Origin: Bacillota bacterium
GTDB taxonomy: Bacteria > Bacillota > Sulfobacillia > Sulfobacillales > Sulfobacillaceae
Direction: 5' to 3'
Length of the DNA stretch: 33,295 nt
Assembly (NCBI GenBank): GCA_021846365.1
Contig: JAJZXC010000006.1
Span: 1-33,295, forward strand
Positions 28,541 through 33,295 of the stretch are shown in pieces. A program made the position numbers and the translations under genes. The notes beneath the pieces are model-generated. The model worked only from the letters and a program-made list of their open reading frames with translations, was not told where the DNA came from and searched no databases. Within the stretch, counting starts at the first letter, position 1. Every line of letters begins with the position of its first letter.

Positions 28541-29100
28541 TATCGATTCGGTGGCATGGCAGGGGCGGACAAGGAGCCAAGACCGCTGCCCACCTCATGG
28601 CGGTGGCATTTTTAAAGAATGGGCGCTACCCTCTGGCCTTTCCCGAATACGGCCCAGAGCGCACCGGTGCACCCATTACCGCCTACACTCGGGCGGACAG
28701 CCACCCGATTCGCTTGCGCTCGGCGATTCAGGTTCCTGACCTGGTCGTGGTGCTGGATCCTTCCTTGCTTGGCGAAGTTCCGGTGGCAGACGGGATTCCC
28801 GCAGGAGGATGGCTAATAGTGAACCGGCCCGCGGGCACCGCTCCCGCCGGTTTCGACGGCACGTTGTGGAATCTTGCCGGTGACCAGATAGCCCGTGAGG
28901 CCGGCGCCCGGTTTGCCAACACAGTGTTCATTGGAGCCCTCGCCGGACTTATCGGCGAACCCGACCTGACTCATCTGCGTGAGGCCGTGGATGAGGTTAT
29001 GGGGCGCTTGGCACGCGAGGTATTCGCCGCCTCGTGGAGAGCGCTGGAGGTAGGGTTTGGCCTCGGCGCGGAAAGGGGGGTCCATCGTGTCATTTCCTGA
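28537..29100 (+). CDS. 2-oxoacid:acceptor oxidoreductase gamma subunit
   Basis: ISIRWHGRGGQGAKTAAHLMAVAFLKNGRYPLAFPEYGPERTGAPITAYTR; overlaps the previous gene by 4 nt. Confidence 0.92.
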   Translation: MISIRWHGRGGQGAKTAAHLMAVAFLKNGRYPLAFPEYGPERTGAPITAYTRADSHPIRLRSAIQVPDLVVVLDPSLLGEVPVADGIPAGGWLIVNRPAGTAPAGFDGTLWNLAGDQIAREAGARFANTVFIGALAGLIGEPDLTHLREAVDEVMGRLAREVFAASWRALEVGFGLGAERGVHRVIS

Positions 29101-29401
29101 TACCATCCGCCCGGGCGCGCTTATCCGTTCCGGCGACCAACCGAGCCCGGACATGAGCGGATGGCGGGTTGACCGCAAACCTGCCGTCCAGTGGTCTTTG
29201 TGTGTCGACTGCCTGCTGTGCTGGGCGTTTTGCCCAGATTCGGCGGTGGTCGTGGAGTCGGGACATTTTGCCGGATTTCATTATCCCGCCTGCAAGGGTT
29301 GCGAGATATGTGTGGCTACCTGCCCCACGGGAGCGGTCGCCATGGTCCCGGAGACTAGCCCGGTAGGTCCCCGAGGCGAGATGGGAGGAGAGGCGCGATG
29401 A
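29087..29401 (+). CDS. 2-oxoacid:acceptor oxidoreductase delta (2x[4Fe-4S] ferredoxin) subunit
   Basis: CVDCLLCWAFCPDSAVVV and CKGCEICVATCPTGAVAMV; GTG start overlapping the gamma stop. Confidence 0.92.
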   Translation: MSFPDTIRPGALIRSGDQPSPDMSGWRVDRKPAVQWSLCVDCLLCWAFCPDSAVVVESGHFAGFHYPACKGCEICVATCPTGAVAMVPETSPVGPRGEMGGEAR

Positions 29402-30600
29402 CGTCGTGGTTCACTGACAAACCCCAAGACTTGCGCCGGTTTCGAGTCCTCACCGGCGGTCAAGCGGTGGCGGAGGCGCTTCGACAAATCGACCCTGACG
29501 TGTTTCCGGTCTACCCGATTACGCCCCAGACCCCCATCATCGAGGCCTTCGCGCAATGCGTGGCCGATGGCCGCAGTCACGCCCGGATTCTCACCGCCGA
29601 GTCCGAGCATTCGGCCATGAGTGCAGCCGTGGGCGCCGCTTTGGCCGGAGCTCGGGCAATGACGGCGACCGCCTCGCAGGGACTCGCCTACATGATCGAG
29701 ATCGTCTATTTGGCTGCCTCCCTGCGCGCACCGGTGGTCATTGCCGTCGGCAACCGCGCGCTGTCGGGACCCATTAACATTCACGGCGACCACTCCGACG
29801 GCATGCTGGCGCGCGATTCGGGCGTGGTCCAAGTCTATGTCACCACCGCCCAGGAAGCCTACGACTGGATGGTGATGGGAGTCAGGCTGGCCGAACACGG
29901 CGAAGTTTTACTGCCGGTGATGGTCGGACTGGACGGATTCACCCTCACCCATTCCGCCGAGCCGGTCGAGATCTTGGCAGATGCTGCGGTTCAGGAGTTT
30001 GTTGGTCCTTACGCCTATCCGTACCCGCTCTTATCCGAGGTTGCGGGTACCTATGGTGCCTTTGCCATGCCCGAACATTACTTCGAGATTAAACGCCAAC
30101 AGATTGCGGCCCTAGAGCGCGCCGAAGCGGTCTTGCCAGCCATCACCCGTTCCTTTGCCAAGCTTTGCGGAAGGCAATACGCTCCGCTAGAAGGGTATTG
30201 CATGGAAGACGCCGAGCGAGCCATGGTGATTATGGGCTCGCAGCGAGGGACGGCACAAGAAGCGGTGGACAAGCTGCGGGAGCGCGGTCAAAAAGTCGGT
30301 GTGGTAACCGTGCGCCTCTTTCGACCATTCCCGCGTCGTGACCTGGCCGAACAACTCCGAGCGGTGCAAGCCATCGCGGTGTTCGACCGGGCCAGCACCC
30401 CGGGCAGCTTTCCTCCCCTGTATTTGGATACCCGGGCGGCGGTCCGCACGCCCCGGGTGGACAGTGTGATCTATGGCCTGGGAGGACGGGACCTAACCCC
30501 GGACGACATCGTCGCGGTTTTCGACCGCCTTAAGAGGCCGGCGGTCGATGCTGACCCGATATTTTACGCCGGGTCGGACGAGATAGAACAGGAGCGATAG
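29398..30600 (+). CDS. 2-oxoacid:acceptor oxidoreductase alpha subunit (PorA-like)
   Basis: TGGQAVAEALRQIDPDVFPVYPITPQTPIIEAFAQ...TAESEHSAMSAAVGAALAGARAMTATASQGLAYMIEIVYLAASLRAPVVIAVGNRALSGPINIHGDHSD. Confidence 0.95.
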   Translation: MTSWFTDKPQDLRRFRVLTGGQAVAEALRQIDPDVFPVYPITPQTPIIEAFAQCVADGRSHARILTAESEHSAMSAAVGAALAGARAMTATASQGLAYMIEIVYLAASLRAPVVIAVGNRALSGPINIHGDHSDGMLARDSGVVQVYVTTAQEAYDWMVMGVRLAEHGEVLLPVMVGLDGFTLTHSAEPVEILADAAVQEFVGPYAYPYPLLSEVAGTYGAFAMPEHYFEIKRQQIAALERAEAVLPAITRSFAKLCGRQYAPLEGYCMEDAERAMVIMGSQRGTAQEAVDKLRERGQKVGVVTVRLFRPFPRRDLAEQLRAVQAIAVFDRASTPGSFPPLYLDTRAAVRTPRVDSVIYGLGGRDLTPDDIVAVFDRLKRPAVDADPIFYAGSDEIEQER

Positions 30601-30601
30601 T

Positions 30602-31582
30602 ATGCCCAATCTGAGAACATTAGCCGAACGGCAGGCAGCCCGCCCCGCCTTGGGCAGCGGCCATTCGTTGTGTCGTGGATGCGGCATTCCGCTGGTGGTA
30701 CGCACCGTGTTGGCCAGCATCCGCACCCCGGTGGCGGTGGTCAACGCCACCGGTTGCCTGGAAGTGGCTTCCACTCGCTACCCATTTACCGCCTGGTCGG
30801 TGCCCTGGCTACACGTGGCCTTCGAAAACGCCGCCGCCGTGGCCAGCGGAGTCGAAAGCGCCTATCTCGCGCTGCGCCGGCGCGGAGCCCTCCGGCAGAA
30901 CTTCACCTTCGTCGTCTTCGCCGGCGACGGGGGAACGTATGATATCGGTCTGCAGGCCCTCTCCGGCGCCCTGGAGCGCGGTCACCGCTTTCTATACGTT
31001 TGCTATGACAACGAAGGGTACATGAACACAGGAGTTCAGCGTTCCGGCGCCACTCCCCGCGCGGCGAACACCACCACCACGCCCAGCGGAGCGACATCCA
31101 CCGGCAAGGCCGAGGCCAGAAAAAATCTTACCGAAATCGTCCTTGCCCATCGGATCCCCTATGTCGCCCAAGCCGCCATTTCCCACCTTCAGGATCTGAG
31201 CGACAAGGTGGAACGAGCGACGCACAGCGAGGGACCGTCCTTCCTCAACGTGCTCTCGGCCTGTCCCCCGGGCTGGGGGTACGAGCCCCGAGACACCATC
31301 GCAGTGGTCCAACACGCGGTCAACAGCGGTTACTGGCCGCTTCTCGAGGTCATCGAAGGACATTGGCGATTGACCGTCCATCCCGAGCCGAGAGAATCGG
31401 TGGGCGATTGGTTTGGTTCCCAAAAACGCTTCCGGCACCTCTTTGACGGCGTCGATGTCGATCTCCTGGCCAGCCTGGAGCAAACCGCTGAGGCCGAGTG
31501 GCAACGGCTGGCGGAGATGGAAGCCCGTGACCGTGACTGGTTTGCTTCACCAGACGGCGCAAGGTGGGGGCTCAGCGACTGA
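30602..31582 (+). CDS. 2-oxoacid:acceptor oxidoreductase beta subunit (PorB-like, TPP-binding)
   Basis: GHSLCRGCGIPLVVRTVLASI...NATGCLEVASTRYPFTAWSVPWLHVAFENAAAVASGVE...FAGDGGTYDIGLQALSGALERGHRFLYVCYDNEGYMNTGVQRSGATP. Confidence 0.95.
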   Translation: MPNLRTLAERQAARPALGSGHSLCRGCGIPLVVRTVLASIRTPVAVVNATGCLEVASTRYPFTAWSVPWLHVAFENAAAVASGVESAYLALRRRGALRQNFTFVVFAGDGGTYDIGLQALSGALERGHRFLYVCYDNEGYMNTGVQRSGATPRAANTTTTPSGATSTGKAEARKNLTEIVLAHRIPYVAQAAISHLQDLSDKVERATHSEGPSFLNVLSACPPGWGYEPRDTIAVVQHAVNSGYWPLLEVIEGHWRLTVHPEPRESVGDWFGSQKRFRHLFDGVDVDLLASLEQTAEAEWQRLAEMEARDRDWFASPDGARWGLSD

Positions 31583-32899
31583 GCAGTGTTGATCAGCAGC
31601 CGCAGGGTTGACAAGCTGCGGCTCGGCCGGTAGGCCACGGTCTCGCGATGGGACCGGCCGTTCTGGATCGGCTTTTGACGCAGACTGATCCATAGTCGAT
31701 CCGCTGGCCGTGATGATCCTTGCTCGGGCCTGAGTCGGAGGGAGCTGGCTTGCACCCTCTGCGAGAACCTGGCTGGGATAGTACCGAACGAACAGGCGCG
31801 TGTACGAGTGCCTGCGGCTGCTGGAGCAGTTGGCTGAGGTGCGAGGTTGGTCACACGGGCAGAGACCTCGCCACGGCCGTCCCGGCTGCAGGCGGCACCC
31901 CTGCCGGGGTTGAACATGCAGACTGGGCTAGGTAGAGCCGGTGACGAGGGGCGGGTCGTTTGGGATGCGACCATGGCCCGGCATCACGCTCAGAGCTCTC
32001 AGCGTGCCTTTTGGGTGCCCGCGAGCGATACTGGATCTGCAGGGAAGCGCGTTTTCCCGGGCTCCCTGCGGTTTGCGGCAGCGAGCGGAACCTAGAGATC
32101 CCCGACCTGACCCGGCTGAGGCCGCTGCACATGCCTACCGGAGGGGAACATTTTCATCTCCTTCGAAGGCGGAGGATGAACCAAAGCCTGCCCAGGGTGG
32201 CGGCTTATAGTACCGCGCAGGTCTGTCCTGTCGTCAGTGACGACAGGATGGTGCGTCGGTGGTGAGGGATGTTTCTGAGCTTGATCATGAGTGATCATGA
32301 GTGTACTGCTTGCCAGTTGACCGTCTTTGGGGTATGCATGGTCACACGTGAGGGGATTAACCACGCGTCGATAAGATGACACCAAACTTCTCTCCCCTCT
32401 GCGAAGGGAGAGAAAGGTCAGGCGAGCAGTCGTTGTGTACATTTGTCTACGTTCTACAGACACCACTGATAGGCAGGGTGGCATGCCCTGATCCGGGCTG
32501 CGGCTTCATGCTAGGAAGCCAAGGTCCGCCGTATAGCAAGCCAATAACGACGCCTCGAATGGCGGACACATGGAAAAGTCCAAAGCGGCGACTATCCGAA
32601 GCTCGATCACGCTCAACCCAATAATACTCCTCGGGACTACCAGAGGTCGGTCATCCTCCTGAATCCGTGACAGACCGATTCAGAATTAACCGAGAAAGGT
32701 AGGATAACCCTTATACGGCAAATAATGGGGGAGATCAAGCGTGACCAGGGAACGGGTATCGTCATATTTAGCCGGAACGACTTGCAAAGCGCGGTAGATG
32801 GGGGTTCGACGCGCACCAAGGACCCGTTCCATTGGAACGGGAAAACTGGGGGGTGATGATGAAGTTTGCGGAGACTGCGATAAAGACAGACTGCCCTAA

Positions 32900-33295
32900 G
32901 AAAGGACAACTCAGGGCGCTGCAAAGTCGGCGTACAGTTGCCGCAGTACCCTTCCCCAAGGATTGGTGTCGGCATAGCGCAGGTAGATCGTCCGCCCATG
33001 GCGGACGACGTAGGTATAAGACGAGCCTTCTTTTTTGGTCCGACTGTTATCCATTGGCGACACGTCGACATCCAGGACAATATACTGCCGCTGTCCAATG
33101 GCCACTGGCTCGAAGTGGGCATACTGCTCCAACAGCGCGTCGGAACTCTCCCGCATCGCCGCTTGCCACCGCCGGCAAGGATCGCCGGCCACCCGGTCCA
33201 ACCGCTGTCGCAAGGTTGCCGACGAGGGCACCTGATCGATGCCCAAGGCTTGCTGAAAAAATGGATCTTGGCGCAATGGCTCAATGTGGTCATAG
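32900..33295 (-). pseudogene. IS1380-like transposase N-terminal fragment, frameshifted and truncated by the window edge
   Basis: DPFFQQALGIDQVPSSATLRQRLDRVAGDPCRRW...YIVLDVDVSPMDNSRTKKEGSSYTYV in one frame; ILGEGYCGNC continues in another frame. Confidence 0.72.

Noticed and set aside
31330-31974. 214-aa minus-strand ORF downstream of the POR beta gene
   Set aside because: Partly antisense to porB, no motifs, Arg/Ser/Pro-rich shadow composition.

Overview
The window is about 33 kb of GC-rich DNA from a spore-forming, Gram-positive-type bacterium (inferred from an SspF-like SASP gene, a VanW-like protein and gene content; species not determined). It carries decayed insertion-sequence sequence at both ends: a nonsense-interrupted IS66-type transposase on the left and a frameshifted IS1380-like transposase on the right. 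Between them are chromosomal genes: gltBD, a lipoate-protein ligase-like gene, a zinc-ribbon protein, a Nudix hydrolase, a leucine-type dehydrogenase, a CofE-like protein, class I (DhnA/FbaB-type) aldolase, DUF2203, an EamA-like permease, a VanW-like protein, a membrane glycosyltransferase, homoserine dehydrogenase, a tight minus-strand cluster polA-mutM-(63 aa ORF)-SBP5-coaE-SLT-SASP, and a plus-strand five-gene 2-oxoacid:acceptor oxidoreductase operon that includes a GltD/NfnB-like FAD subunit. The most unusual locus is about 26.4-27.26 kb. A structured noncoding region resembling an IscB omega-RNA (HEARO) is followed by an internally deleted IscB ORF that keeps the N-terminal PLMP/RuvC-I start joined in frame to the extreme C-terminal motif. 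Its stop codon overlaps the possible GTG start of the oxidoreductase operon. A 55-aa SspF-type SASP gene, absent from the ORF track, is translationally coupled to a lytic transglycosylase. All family calls come from reading the sequence; no database search was run.
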